A stretch of DNA of 64,000 nt from an uncultured Lachnospiraceae bacterium (GCA_910577645.1 CAJTOL010000018.1:1-64000), one strand, 5' to 3'. Positions 33,107 to 42,853 are shown, counted from the first letter of the stretch. The notes: a model not told the origin generated them from the sequence alone. Program-made: numbers and translations.

Positions 33107-34543
33107 ATGAAAAAGACGAAGATTATTTGTACAATGGGACCGAATACAGACGATTATGAGATAATGAAGGCACTGGCATTAAACAATATGGATGTGGCAC
33201 GCTTTAATTTTTCCCATGGTACCTATATGGAACATAAGGAGCGCTTAGAGCTGCTTAAGAGAGTGCGGAAAGAAACGGACCGCCCCATTGCCGCCCTTTT
33301 AGATACCAAAGGGCCGGAGATCCGCACCGGATTATTAAAAGATCACCAGAAGATTACACTGACAGAAGGACAGAGCTATACCATGACCACCCGGGAAGTG
33401 GAAGGTGATAGTGAGATTGGACATATTAATTACCAGGGACTGAATGAAGATGTTTCCGCAGGAAACAGGATTTTGATAGACGACGGTTTGATTGAGCTGG
33501 AGGTAAAGGAAGTAAAGGATACGGACATTATCTGCACCGTGATCAATGGGGGCGATCTGGGGGAGAGAAAGGGAGTTAATGTTCCCAATGTTAAAATCAA
33601 GCTTCCTGCTCTGACAGATAAGGACAAAGAAGATATTTTATTTGGAATTAAGGAAGGCTTTGATTTTATTGCCGCTTCCTTTGTCCGCACCGCAGACGCC
33701 ATCCGGGAGATCCGGCAGATTCTGGATGAGAACGGATCTTCTATCCAGATTATCGCAAAGATTGAAAATGCCGAGGGTTTGGAGAACCTGGATGAAATTA
33801 TAGAGGCCAGCGATGGAATTATGGTTGCCAGAGGAGATTTGGGTGTGGAAATTCCGGCCCAAAAAGTTCCCTATATTCAAAAGCAGATTATCCACAAATG
33901 TAACGAAGCAGGCAAGGTGGTAATTACCGCTACCCAGATGCTGGATTCTATGATCCGCAACCCCAGACCGACGCGGGCAGAGGTAACGGATGTTGCCAAT
34001 GCCGTATATGACGGTACTGACGTAGTTATGCTGTCAGGGGAGACCGCCATGGGAAAATATCCGGTGGAGGCGTTAAAAATGATGGTTCAGATTGTGGAGG
34101 ATACAGAATCCCACCTGGATTATTCTGATTACCGGAAGAGAAAGGTCTATGCAAGTAAGAACCAGAATATTTCCAGCGCAGTTTGCTATGCTTCTGTTTC
34201 CACTGCTCATGATTTGGAGGCAGTGGCGGTAGTAACTCCTACTATCACTGGATTTACCGCAAGAATGTTGTCTAAATGGCGTCCTGCCGCCCACATTATG
34301 GGAATGTCTCCCAGCATGTCGGTTGTTCGCCAGATGATGATTTACTGGGGAGTAAAGCCGATCTGGTCCCGCCGTGCGGATTCTACAGATGAGCTGATTG
34401 AATCCTCGGTGGATGAATTAAAGAACCTGAATTTGGTAAAGGCCGGCGACTTGATTGTGGTTACTGCAGGCGTAGTAAGCTATGCAAACCGCCACGAGCC
34501 GGCAGCCCAGACTAACATTATGAGAGTAGTTCCTATTGAATAA
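33107..34543 (+). CDS. pyk: Pyruvate kinase
   Basis: A 478-residue glycolytic enzyme making ATP and pyruvate from phosphoenolpyruvate and ADP. Motifs: KKTKIICTMGPN at the N-terminus, ARFNFSHGTYMEH, LLDTKGPEIRTG, the active-site IIAKIENAEGLENLDEI, MVARGDLGVEIP and TATQMLDSMI. The length fits the short form without the extra C-terminal PEP-utiliser domain found in bacilli. I start at the ATG at 33107, eight bases after GGAGG; an upstream in-frame TTG overlaps that site. Its 3' end is 28 bases from lysA. Confidence 0.96.
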   Translation: MKKTKIICTMGPNTDDYEIMKALALNNMDVARFNFSHGTYMEHKERLELLKRVRKETDRPIAALLDTKGPEIRTGLLKDHQKITLTEGQSYTMTTREVEGDSEIGHINYQGLNEDVSAGNRILIDDGLIELEVKEVKDTDIICTVINGGDLGERKGVNVPNVKIKLPALTDKDKEDILFGIKEGFDFIAASFVRTADAIREIRQILDENGSSIQIIAKIENAEGLENLDEIIEASDGIMVARGDLGVEIPAQKVPYIQKQIIHKCNEAGKVVITATQMLDSMIRNPRPTRAEVTDVANAVYDGTDVVMLSGETAMGKYPVEALKMMVQIVEDTESHLDYSDYRKRKVYASKNQNISSAVCYASVSTAHDLEAVAVVTPTITGFTARMLSKWRPAAHIMGMSPSMSVVRQMMIYWGVKPIWSRRADSTDELIESSVDELKNLNLVKAGDLIVVTAGVVSYANRHEPAAQTNIMRVVPIE

Positions 34544-34571
34544 AACAGATACGAGCAGAGAGGTACGTGTT

Positions 34572-35843
34572 ATGGAAAAGAAATCATTCGTCAGCCTTGA
34601 GCAGGTACAGGGCATTGTACAGGCTTACCCTACTCCCTTCCATCTCTATGACGAGAAGGGGATTCGGGAAAATGTAAAACGGTTAAAGGAAGCTTTTTCC
34701 TGGAATAACGGGTATCGGGAATACTTTGCCGTCAAGGCAACCCCCAATCCCTTTATTCTGGATATTTTAAAGGAATATGGTTGCGGTACCGACTGCTCTT
34801 CCATGACAGAGCTGATGATGTCGGATGCCTGTGGCTTTTCCGGCCATGATATTATGTTTTCATCCAACGATACGCCTCCGGAGGAATTCGCTTTTGCGGA
34901 GAAAATGGGAGCGATCATCAATTTGGACGACATTACTCATATTGCCTGTCTGGAGGAGACTTTGGGCTATATCCCGGAGACCATCAGCTGCCGCTACAAT
35001 CCGGGAGGGCTCTTTAAAATCAGCAATGATATTATGGACAACCCGGGAGATGCCAAATATGGCATGACTACAGAGCAGATTTTTGAAGCTTTTTCCATAT
35101 TAAAAGAAAAGGGCGCTAAAAATTTCGGGATTCATGCGTTTTTAGCCAGCAATACGGTAACCAATGAGTATTATCCCACTCTTGCAAAAGTGCTGTTTGA
35201 ACTGGCAGTGGAGCTCCAGGAAAAAACCAACGCTCATATTAAGTTTATTAACTTGTCCGGAGGTATCGGGATTCCCTACCGTCCGGATCAGGAACCAAAT
35301 GACATCTACGCGATTGGAGACGGAGTACGCAAGGTCTATGAAGAGATCCTCACACCTGCAGGAATGGGGGATGTGGAGATTTATACAGAACTTGGCCGTT
35401 TTATGTTAGGCCCTTACGGATGCCTGGTAACCCGGGCCATCCACGAAAAGCATACTCACAAGGAATATATTGGAGTAGATGCGTGTGCGGTAAATCTGAT
35501 GCGCCCGGCTATGTACGGCGCATACCACCATATTACGGTTTTGGGGAAAGAAGGGGCCCCTGCGGATCACAAATATGACATCTCCGGTTCTCTCTGTGAG
35601 AATAACGACAAATTTGCCATTGACCGGATGCTGCCGGAGATTGATAAAGGAGACTATCTGGTTATCCACGATACCGGAGCTCACGGTTTTTCCATGGGAT
35701 ATAATTACAATGGAAAACTAAAATCCGCAGAGCTTCTGCTAAAAGAAGACGGTACGGTGCAGATGATCCGCCGGGCCGAGACGCCAAAGGATTATTTTGC
35801 CACCTTTGATTTCTGCGACGTGATGAAAGAATATGGGAAATAA
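34572..35843 (+). CDS. lysA: Diaminopimelate decarboxylase
   Basis: A 423-residue PLP enzyme of fold type III that turns meso-diaminopimelate into lysine. The PLP lysine is K55 in YFAVKATPNPF, HAFLASNTV replaces the common HIGS region, GGIGIPYRPDQEP binds phosphate, and ELGRFMLGPYG and the SLCENNDKFA region complete the site. The set of changes is that of the clostridial LysA subgroup, so a related decarboxylase cannot be fully excluded. I start at the ATG at 34572 (AGAGAGG upstream); a start at 34536 would overlap pyk. It is downstream of pyk in the same direction. Confidence 0.88.
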   Translation: MEKKSFVSLEQVQGIVQAYPTPFHLYDEKGIRENVKRLKEAFSWNNGYREYFAVKATPNPFILDILKEYGCGTDCSSMTELMMSDACGFSGHDIMFSSNDTPPEEFAFAEKMGAIINLDDITHIACLEETLGYIPETISCRYNPGGLFKISNDIMDNPGDAKYGMTTEQIFEAFSILKEKGAKNFGIHAFLASNTVTNEYYPTLAKVLFELAVELQEKTNAHIKFINLSGGIGIPYRPDQEPNDIYAIGDGVRKVYEEILTPAGMGDVEIYTELGRFMLGPYGCLVTRAIHEKHTHKEYIGVDACAVNLMRPAMYGAYHHITVLGKEGAPADHKYDISGSLCENNDKFAIDRMLPEIDKGDYLVIHDTGAHGFSMGYNYNGKLKSAELLLKEDGTVQMIRRAETPKDYFATFDFCDVMKEYGK

Positions 35844-35849
35844 ACAGCA

Positions 35850-35960
35850 GGACACGTTGTAAAATGGAACCGGCGGCTATCTATTATTGTTGTACACTGA
35901 GGGTACTCTGGCACCTGACAATAATAATAGAAAGCCGCCGTATTTCATTTTGCAACATCC
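35850..35960. repeat. Palindromic repeat, member B (111 bp)
   Basis: Inner arms of 22 bases (35872-35893 and 35918-35939, two mismatches) around a 24-base loop, and outer arms (35850-35869 with 35943-35960) ending in TTTCATTTTGCAACATCC. The outer arm and the inner GGCTTTCTATTATT match parts of the hairpin at 17432-17509, so the two belong to one repeat family. Confidence 0.6.
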
Positions 35961-36072
35961 ACTTATGGCTTTACGAACTTATTCAGCATCATAATTTTAG
36001 ATTATTTTAGCTCTATTATATGTCAGCAGCGGCAATTTAGCAGATTTTTCTCACTGCTCTCTAAAACGGAAA

Positions 36073-36104
36073 AAAACCTCGTGTGTGATGGGGCACGAGG
36101 TTTT
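36073..36104. terminator. Bidirectional terminator
   Basis: AAAACCTCGTG and CACGAGGTTTT form a perfect 11-base stem with a 10-base loop and built-in A and T ends. Confidence 0.75.
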
Positions 36105-36291
36105 ACTTTTCTTCCGAATTTTGATTTCAAAAGGATTAGGATTCACTGCATTTCTTATGGTTTTAGTATAGCATAAGCTGGAAAATAATGTTTGAATGTT
36201 CTTTGAAAAGATTATTAAGAAATTCTTAATTTTCCTTTTTGGAAATTTTGTAACCGTTCAAGCTTCCCTCCGTCTGAACGGCTACGAAATA

Positions 36292-37317
36292 TTATGCCTG
36301 AACATCAATGAGAATCTTCATAGAAGTTTCCCGGTTGGCATCAATATACTGGTAAGCCTTTAAATACTCCTGGAAGGGGAAGGTCTTGGTCATCAGCGGC
36401 TCTAAAAGAATTTTGCCTTCACTAACCAGACGGATGGCCTCCACATAATCTTCGTGGCGGTACATCATACTGGTGTTCAGATCCAGCTCATGGTCGTTGA
36501 GCACGGCCAAATCTACAGAAGCCATTCCCACATATACGGCAACCAGAATAATGGTACTGCCTTTTCTGGCGTAGCGGATAGCCTGGCCCATAGTAATGTC
36601 GTTTCCGCAGCAGTCATAAATCACATCAGCCTTGTCCGGGCCAAAGGCTTCCAGCATAGCGTCTCCAAAGTCGGCCTGCTTCGTATTATAAGTAAAATCA
36701 ATTCCGCACTCCCTGGCCTTTCCTAAACGAAAGTCGGATATATCTGTAATCATAACCGACTGGGCTCCCATTGCCTTGGCGGCCTGTGCAACCAGATTGC
36801 CGATGGGACCAGCGCCGATAACGGCAATCTTTTTCCCCTGAGGACTGCCGGCCCGCAGAACAGAATGCACGGCTACCGCCGTAGGTTCAATCATGGCGCC
36901 CTGATCAAAGGTCATATTCTCCGGGAGAGGAGTTACCTTGGCGGCATCCACTGCAAAATACCGAGATGCGGTTCCGGTAGTCTGAAATCCCATAACCTTT
37001 AATTCCTCACAGAGATTATACTTGCCGTGGCGGCAGGGATAGCATTTGCCGCAGACAACCTGGGGCTCTACCGTAACCTTTTGACCTGGTGTAAAACCGG
37101 TAACCCCTTCCCCTAACTGGACCACCTCACAGGAAACTTCGTGTCCCTGGGTTACCGGGTAGCTGGTAAAGGGATGTTCCCCGTGGTAAACATGGATATC
37201 GCTGCCGCAGATACCGATTTTCATCACTTTCAGAAGTATCTGGCCGGAGCAGGGAGTGGGAGTGTCTACCTCTTGAAATTCGATTGCGCCTGGTGCAGTC
37301 ATTACTTGTTTTAACAT
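36292..37317 (-). CDS. Zinc-dependent medium-chain alcohol/polyol dehydrogenase
   Basis: A 341-residue NAD(P)-dependent dehydrogenase of the sorbitol/threonine dehydrogenase group. Catalytic zinc ligands are C37 (GICGSD) and H59-E60 (TQGHEV). The structural zinc site is C89, C92, C95 and C103. The Rossmann motif is AVIGAGPIGNLVAQ, followed by ITDISDFRLGKAREC. It probably oxidises a sugar alcohol or a sugar-acid intermediate in the cytoplasm. It is divergent from the ROK regulator and shares with it a region holding two palindromes, so it is likely controlled by that regulator together with the downstream carbohydrate operon. Confidence 0.88.
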   Translation of the reverse strand: MLKQVMTAPGAIEFQEVDTPTPCSGQILLKVMKIGICGSDIHVYHGEHPFTSYPVTQGHEVSCEVVQLGEGVTGFTPGQKVTVEPQVVCGKCYPCRHGKYNLCEELKVMGFQTTGTASRYFAVDAAKVTPLPENMTFDQGAMIEPTAVAVHSVLRAGSPQGKKIAVIGAGPIGNLVAQAAKAMGAQSVMITDISDFRLGKARECGIDFTYNTKQADFGDAMLEAFGPDKADVIYDCCGNDITMGQAIRYARKGSTIILVAVYVGMASVDLAVLNDHELDLNTSMMYRHEDYVEAIRLVSEGKILLEPLMTKTFPFQEYLKAYQYIDANRETSMKILIDVQA

Positions 37318-37355
37318 AGTTTTGCTCCTTTTCTTCTGGTTTAATAATATATTAA

Positions 37356-37434
37356 ATAAAATATTTTATCTAAGTAATTATAGAATACAACACCAGAAGG
37401 GAAAAGTCAAGGACAAATAAATAAAACATTTTAT
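37356..37434. promoter_or_regulatory. Two candidate ROK operators
   Basis: ATAAAATATTTTAT, a perfect 14-bp palindrome (37356-37369), and ATAAAACATTTTAT with one central difference (37421-37434) lie 65 bases apart, about six helical turns, between the dehydrogenase and the ROK gene. They resemble AT-rich NagC/XylR-type operators. Confidence 0.55.
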
Positions 37435-37454
37435 AAAAGACGAATAAAAAGCCG

Positions 37455-37483
37455 TTGATTTTTTTTCTGGATTTTGTTACACT
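37455..37483 (+). promoter_or_regulatory. Promoter of the ROK regulator gene
   Basis: TTGATT (37455-37460), a 17-base spacer and TACACT (37478-37483), about 21 bases downstream of the second palindrome. Confidence 0.5.
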
Positions 37484-37618
37484 CAATTTAGAAATGAAAC
37501 TGGTAGGGGCCGGTTACAGGCACATACCATGCATGAAAGCCGGTCATTCTGTGCCGTTGGCATTCTCCATGACCGATATCCGGAGCTTTCATAATAAACA
37601 TAAAGGCGGGTAGACAGA

Positions 37619-38737
37619 ATGCATAAAGAAGCCATCATAAGTGATGTAAAACGGCAAAACAGACAGAGAATCGCAAAGTATATTTTGGAAAAAAAGCAAA
37701 CTTCCAGACAGGAGCTTGCCAAGGCTTTGGGTTACAGTATGCCTACCGTATTTGCGAATGTAAATGAACTGATAGAGCAGGGATTTGTATGTGAGGCGGG
37801 AGAGTATGGTTCTACTGGAGGAAGAAAGGCAAAAGTACTGACGATAAATCGAAACCACCGAAGCGTAATGGGGCTGGATATTACCAAGCGTCATATTCGT
37901 ATGCTGCTGTTAGATATTACAGGAGAAATTTTAAAAGAAGACTATTTTCGATTTCCCTATGAGGATGAATTGGAGTATTATCAGAAGCTGGGCCAATATG
38001 TCTGCCAGTTTATAGAAAGCGGGGAAGAGAATACAAAGAATTTAATAGGAGTGGGAATTTCCCTGCCGGGTATTATTGTACCGGACAGAGGACTTTTGCA
38101 GCGTTCTCATATTTTGAATGTGACGGACGTCAGCCTCAACAGATTTACTCAGAATATTCCTTATCCTGCAATATTTGATAATGATGCTAATTGTGCCGCT
38201 TATGTGGAGGTTTCCGGGGAAAGTAAAAGCACCGCGTATTTTTCGCTGAGCAATACGGTGGGCGGGGCTATTTACTACAATGGAATATTGTGTACGGGAG
38301 ACAATTATAAAAGCGGCGAGTTCGGCCACATGATTATTCGCCCGGGAGGAAGAACCTGCTATTGCGGAAAAAAAGGATGTTTGGATGCTTACTGTGCCGC
38401 CCTTACGCTGACCAATGGAATCGATGATCACCTGGAGGCGTTTTTTGACAACCTGGCTGAAGGAAATTCCCATGCTGAGGAAGTTTGGGATGATTATCTG
38501 GACAACCTGGCTATTGCAGTCAGCAATATCCGGATGGCTTTTGACTGCAATATTGTTTTGGGAGGTTACATTGGAGGCTATGTGGAACAATATATGGTTC
38601 CCTTTACGGATAAAGTAAGAATGTATAATAACTTTGATACGGATACAAATTATATTACAACAGGTAAATATAAGCGCCTTTCTTCTGCCATTGGGGCGGC
38701 ACGGCTGTTAGTGAACCAATATGTAGATTCTCTGTAA
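37619..38737 (+). CDS. ROK-family transcriptional regulator
   Basis: A 372-residue repressor-type protein. Residues about 10-70 form a winged helix (SRQELAKALGYSMPTVFANV). The rest is a ROK sugar-kinase-like domain with GLDITKRHIRMLLLD, the FDNDANCAA motif and the zinc cluster ending CYCGKKGCLDAYC. Regulators of this type bind a sugar or sugar phosphate and release DNA. It probably controls the divergent dehydrogenase and the operon that follows at 38989. No strong ribosome site is visible before the ATG at 37619 (AAAGGCGGG nine bases upstream). A terminator follows it. Confidence 0.88.
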   Translation: MHKEAIISDVKRQNRQRIAKYILEKKQTSRQELAKALGYSMPTVFANVNELIEQGFVCEAGEYGSTGGRKAKVLTINRNHRSVMGLDITKRHIRMLLLDITGEILKEDYFRFPYEDELEYYQKLGQYVCQFIESGEENTKNLIGVGISLPGIIVPDRGLLQRSHILNVTDVSLNRFTQNIPYPAIFDNDANCAAYVEVSGESKSTAYFSLSNTVGGAIYYNGILCTGDNYKSGEFGHMIIRPGGRTCYCGKKGCLDAYCAALTLTNGIDDHLEAFFDNLAEGNSHAEEVWDDYLDNLAIAVSNIRMAFDCNIVLGGYIGGYVEQYMVPFTDKVRMYNNFDTDTNYITTGKYKRLSSAIGAARLLVNQYVDSL

Positions 38738-38768
38738 AGGAATCAGAAGAAAGAGAAAAAGATGTGGG

Positions 38769-38815
38769 CCCGGGTTCAATGAAAATGTTGGATTTTCATT
38801 AAACCCAGGCTTTTC
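38769..38815 (+). terminator. Terminator of the ROK gene
   Basis: Arms 38769-38786 and 38792-38809 pair over about 16 positions (GGGTT, AATGAAAAT) with two mismatches, followed by CTTTTC. Confidence 0.7.
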
Positions 38816-38890
38816 TATATATTGGTTTGCCTGGATGCTTATGTGCTGTACTTGTGCAGATTAACGGAAAAGAAAAGTTAAGAAAAGTAA

Positions 38891-38941
38891 TTGACAAAAG
38901 TTTTTATTAATGATATTATAAATACATCTATTAAATGTATT
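38891..38941 (+). promoter_or_regulatory. Promoter and possible operator of the oxidoreductase-sulfatase operon
   Basis: TTGACA (38891-38896), a 17-base spacer and TATTAT (38914-38919). Directly downstream is the dyad AATACAT-N7-ATGTATT (38921-38941), well placed for a repressor. Confidence 0.65.
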
Positions 38942-38988
38942 ATATTTTGTAACTATTAACAAGGCTTTAATAAAAGGAGATACGCCAT

Positions 38989-40836
38989 ATGTCGATTCAT
39001 AAAACAGATGCATCCTACGACGTTATTGTTGTAGGAGGTGGATTGTCCGGAGTATGTGCAGCAGTTGCTTCCGCCAGGGCAGGAGCAAAAACTGCGATTG
39101 TACAGAACCGCTCCATGTTTGGCGGAAACGCAAGTTCAGAAGTCCGGATGCATGTGGCAGGCGCCAATTGCCATTCCTCCAAGCCCAACCTTCGGGAGAC
39201 CGGAATTCTGGAAGAAATTTTGCTGGAAAATAAGCGGAGAAATCCATACGCTTCTTTTCCTGTATTTGACACCATTATTTGGGAAAAGGTTTATATGGAG
39301 GAGAATTTAACTTCCTATTTAAACACCAATATGGATGAGGCAATTGTGGAGAATGGCAGGATTCAAAAGATTATTTGCCATCAAAATTCCACGGAGACTG
39401 AGATTAACCTTTCCGGTAAAATTTTTATAGATGCTACCGGGCATGGTACTCTGGGAGTTATGGCAGGAGCGGCAAGCCGCACAGGCAGTGAGAGCCGGGC
39501 AGAATTTCAGGAACCTACAGCGCCGGAGGAGGCCAATCAATACACAAATGGCAATACCATTATGTTTATCGCCGCAGATCGGGGGGAGCCAGTAAAATTT
39601 ATCCGCCCTGTCTGGGCAAATCAGTACAGTGAGGAGGACTTAAAGTACCGCCCTCATGATACAGGGACCAGCGTCATTGCCACAGGCGGCGAGATTGTAA
39701 AGGATGGACAGGGAGGCGGCCTTCCGGAATTTTCTGCAGTAGATTCCGGATACTGGTGGATTGAGCTGGGAGGCGATGATGAGGACATTGTGAAAAATGG
39801 AGAAGCGATTCGTGACCAGCTGTTAAAATGCGTATACGGAGTATGGGATCACCTGAAAAATGTAGGGGATCACGGCATTGAAAACTACGATTTGGAATGG
39901 GTCGGCATGGTTCCCGGATACCGGGAAAGCCGGAGGCTGGAAGGAGATTACATCCTCACCGAGCATGATATCCGCGGAAACCGGATATTTGAGGACGCGG
40001 TAGCTTACGGCGGGTGGCCTATGGATAACCATGTGCCCGGCGGCCTGAAGGAGCTGGATAAATATCCGTCCAAGGTTTACAACTTTGACGGATGCTACAC
40101 CATCCCTTACCGGTGCTATTACAGCAGGAATGTATCCAACCTGATGATGGCGGGACGGGATATCAGCACTTCCAAGATGGCATTTAGCTCCATCCGGATT
40201 ATGGGTTCCTGCGCCGTAGGCGGACAGGCTGCAGGGACAGCGGCAGCCATGGCAGTTGAATATGATTGTTCTCCCCGCCAGATAGGGGAACTCCATATCA
40301 AAGAGCTCCAACAGAAACTGTTAAAAGAAGACTGTTATATTCCCGGATTTTCCAATGAGGATGAAGGGGATTTGGCCCGAACCGCCGCAGTGTCGGCCAG
40401 CAGCCAGACGGAAAACGGGCCTGCGGAAAATGTTATCAACGGCGTTTCCCGAACCGTAGGAGAGGCCTCTAACTTCTGGGAATCAAAAACTTTAAAAGAA
40501 GGCGGGGAAACATTGACGCTCAAGCTTTTAAAGCCGGAAAAAGTGAATCAGGTGAGACTGACTTTTGACACCGACTTAAGCCACGAGATTATGCCTTCCA
40601 TATCAAAAGTAGTGCGGGAACGCCAGGTAAAAACTCTCCCGATAGAGCTGGTAAAGGATTATGATGTGACGCTTTTGAAAGACGGAAACCTTACGGCCCA
40701 AATACAGATTCGGGACAACGGACAGCGGTTAAACCGGCTGGATTTTTCCGGCGCAGAGGCTGACGAAGTCCGGATTACGGTATTCGGAACCTATGGATTA
40801 GAAAGAGCGAGGATTTATGAAGTTCGGATTTACTGA
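38989..40836 (+). CDS. FAD-dependent oxidoreductase with C-terminal beta-sandwich-like region
   Basis: A 615-residue protein. Residues 10-440 are an FAD-binding oxidoreductase of the PF12831 type: YDVIVVGGGLSGVCAAVASA, then NRSMFGGNASSEVRMHVAGA, FIDATGHGTLG and, later, MMAGRDISTSKMAF and the GSCAVGGQAAGTAAAMA helix. The last 150 residues (from about ASSQTENGPAENVING) look like a galactose-binding beta sandwich. There is no signal peptide. Such enzymes occur in carbohydrate loci, but their reactions are mostly unknown; oxidation of a sugar hydroxyl is plausible. It is the first gene of a seven-gene operon and overlaps the next by 20 bases. AAGGAG precedes the ATG. Confidence 0.82.
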   Translation: MSIHKTDASYDVIVVGGGLSGVCAAVASARAGAKTAIVQNRSMFGGNASSEVRMHVAGANCHSSKPNLRETGILEEILLENKRRNPYASFPVFDTIIWEKVYMEENLTSYLNTNMDEAIVENGRIQKIICHQNSTETEINLSGKIFIDATGHGTLGVMAGAASRTGSESRAEFQEPTAPEEANQYTNGNTIMFIAADRGEPVKFIRPVWANQYSEEDLKYRPHDTGTSVIATGGEIVKDGQGGGLPEFSAVDSGYWWIELGGDDEDIVKNGEAIRDQLLKCVYGVWDHLKNVGDHGIENYDLEWVGMVPGYRESRRLEGDYILTEHDIRGNRIFEDAVAYGGWPMDNHVPGGLKELDKYPSKVYNFDGCYTIPYRCYYSRNVSNLMMAGRDISTSKMAFSSIRIMGSCAVGGQAAGTAAAMAVEYDCSPRQIGELHIKELQQKLLKEDCYIPGFSNEDEGDLARTAAVSASSQTENGPAENVINGVSRTVGEASNFWESKTLKEGGETLTLKLLKPEKVNQVRLTFDTDLSHEIMPSISKVVRERQVKTLPIELVKDYDVTLLKDGNLTAQIQIRDNGQRLNRLDFSGAEADEVRITVFGTYGLERARIYEVRIY

Positions 40837-41488
40837 TTTGCATCAGGATGAAGAGGCTCAGGAATTTGGCTGGAAACATATGATACAGGTTCTCTGGAGG
40901 GAACTGTTTACCCTGATAAAAGCGAATTTATGTTTTTTCCTGTTTTGCATCCCCATTGTCACCATCCCGGCAGCCGTAACCGCGATCCACAATATTTGTG
41001 TGGACGCGGTTCGGGGAAAGCCGGTGAAGGTGATGAGGGCTTACGGAAATGCATTAAAGACCAGGTATCTGGCATCCTTTGGGGCGTTGGCAATACTGGC
41101 AGGACTGATTGTGCTGGGCTGTTACGGAACAACGTTTTACTGGGAGTGGCCTTTTCCGGTTCCGATGATGCGGATGATTATCCTTCTCCCCGCAGCATTT
41201 GCGGTGGTGGGAATATTGATGATTCCATATTGCTTTTGTATGCTGGCCTGTATGGATCTGCCCCTTGGAAAGGTAATAAAGAATTCCTTTTTGCTGGTAT
41301 TCTTAAATCTTCGCTTCAGCATCTGCGGCGGAGTGATTGGCACAGCGATGATTCTGCTTCAGATTCAGTTCTGGCTTCCATTGCTTCCGGTTATTTTATC
41401 CTGCGGGATTGCCATTGCGGTTTATGTAGCTTCGTATTTTGCTTTTTATGGGATCGAAAGATTTGTAGTAATTAAAAATGACATATAG
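40817..41488 (+). CDS. DUF624 (YesL-like) membrane protein
   Basis: A 223-residue protein with about five membrane helices. It begins on the cytoplasmic side with FGFTDLHQDEEAQEFGWKHM and has the family segment LCFFLFCIPIVTIPAAVTAI. DUF624 proteins such as B. subtilis YesL are regularly found beside sugar-binding proteins and permeases of carbohydrate operons, with unknown function. The 20-base overlap with the upstream gene and the 18-base gap to the binding protein show that it belongs to this operon. Confidence 0.82.
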   Translation: MKFGFTDLHQDEEAQEFGWKHMIQVLWRELFTLIKANLCFFLFCIPIVTIPAAVTAIHNICVDAVRGKPVKVMRAYGNALKTRYLASFGALAILAGLIVLGCYGTTFYWEWPFPVPMMRMIILLPAAFAVVGILMIPYCFCMLACMDLPLGKVIKNSFLLVFLNLRFSICGGVIGTAMILLQIQFWLPLLPVILSCGIAIAVYVASYFAFYGIERFVVIKNDI

Positions 41489-41506
41489 TGTAAAGGAGAA
41501 TATGGT

Positions 41507-42853
41507 ATGAAAAAATTAGTTTCTATTTTAATGGCAGCGGCCATGACCACAACTATACTGGCAGGGTGCTCAGGGGGAGCCGACAGTAAGGCTCCTGCCT
41601 CTTCAGCAGCAGGGGGAGAAGGGACAACCGCGGCTTCTTCCGGAAGCTCCACAGAGCTGAAAATTGCCATGTGGGGAGATGAGGCAAGGGCAACTGCATA
41701 TAAAGAAACCCTGGCTCCCTTCTGTGAGGCCAATAATTGTACCGTAACCATTGACTTAATCCCAATTTCCGATTATTTTGATAAGCTGGCTTCTCAGCTA
41801 AGCGCAGGTACGGCTCCTGACGTTTTCTGGCTGGCAGATGCAAAAGAGGCAACCTTTATTCAGGGCGGCTGGTGCGTAAATTTAAGAGATAAGCTGGAGG
41901 CTGACCCGGAGTATGATCTGGCAGATTTCTATACAGATGCCATTAACTCTACAGATTACGGCGATGGAGGTATTTACGGCGTTCCTTTCTCCTTTGGCGC
42001 AAGAGCTATTTTCTACAACAAGACCTTGTTTGAAGAGGCCGGGGTAAAGACTCCTCAGGAATGTGTGGATGACGGCACCTGGACTTATGAGACCATGTTC
42101 GATCTGGCGGCTCAGATTAAAGAATACGACGCTACCAAGACAGGCGTGAAGCTGTGGTGCGTAGGACAGGCAACCAATGGCATTCAGAACTTTGCGGACA
42201 TTTTACTGGCATATGGAGCAAATCTGGTAAATGAGGATTCTACAGAGTTTATCTTGGATACTCCTGAAGGAATTGCAGTTACACAAATGGTTTATGACGC
42301 TATGTATGGAACCGGCGCTCATGCAAAGCCCGGCGATGACACCGCATTCCTTTCCGGAAATATTGCGATGGCCCGAGAGACCTATTCTTATATGACATCT
42401 ATGGCAAAGGGAAATGTGGAATTTGAGTGGGATGTAGTTCCTCAGCCCTATGGTTCTTTAGGAAAAGACGGAAAACTGTACACAGGCTATGCCTACTGGT
42501 GCGCCAATGCTACCAGTAAAAATTCCGATTTAGCAGCAGAATTAGTAAAATTCATCAGCAATAAGGATAACTATTTAGAGTGGTGCAGTACTTTTATGTC
42601 TCCACGTACTTCCGTTATGGAATCCGAAAAAATCATTAATCTGGGAGAAGGCTATCCGTCTCCGGAGCATGTAAAGGCATCCTTTGTTGACTGCGTTGGA
42701 GAGAGGGGATTGTTTGCTTACCGCGGAACTTCTCAGTGGACATTGCTGACTACCACAGTTCAGCAGAACTATGAGATGATTTGGGCAGGCGCTACTTCTG
42801 TTGAGGATGGAATCAGTCAGATGAAGGCGGCAGTAGAAGAGTACTTAAATTAG
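41507..42853 (+). CDS. Sugar-binding lipoprotein (SBP family 1)
   Basis: A 448-residue extracellular binding protein of a carbohydrate ABC importer. The signal peptide ends in ILAGC with the lipidated cysteine at residue 21, followed by a Ser/Ala/Gly linker. The mature domain has MaltoseBP-like stretches (LKIAMWGDEARATAYKETL, GTAPDVFWLADAK, GIYGVPFSFGARAIFYNKTL). The ligand cannot be read from sequence; the operon context suggests an oligosaccharide, possibly sulfated or acylated. AAGGAG precedes the ATG. An intergenic hairpin separates it from the permeases. Confidence 0.9.
   Translation: MKKLVSILMAAAMTTTILAGCSGGADSKAPASSAAGGEGTTAASSGSSTELKIAMWGDEARATAYKETLAPFCEANNCTVTIDLIPISDYFDKLASQLSAGTAPDVFWLADAKEATFIQGGWCVNLRDKLEADPEYDLADFYTDAINSTDYGDGGIYGVPFSFGARAIFYNKTLFEEAGVKTPQECVDDGTWTYETMFDLAAQIKEYDATKTGVKLWCVGQATNGIQNFADILLAYGANLVNEDSTEFILDTPEGIAVTQMVYDAMYGTGAHAKPGDDTAFLSGNIAMARETYSYMTSMAKGNVEFEWDVVPQPYGSLGKDGKLYTGYAYWCANATSKNSDLAAELVKFISNKDNYLEWCSTFMSPRTSVMESEKIINLGEGYPSPEHVKASFVDCVGERGLFAYRGTSQWTLLTTTVQQNYEMIWAGATSVEDGISQMKAAVEEYLN

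Larger units (their letters stand above)
35844..36291. other. Intergenic region of two hairpins, no gene
   Basis: The 448 bases between lysA and the convergent dehydrogenase gene hold the palindromic repeat at 35850-35960, a bidirectional terminator at 36073-36104, a palindrome ATTAAGAAATTCTTAAT near 36215, and a dyad CCGTTCA/TGAACGG at 36253-36279 just beyond the dehydrogenase stop. I see no open frame of protein quality. Confidence 0.6.
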
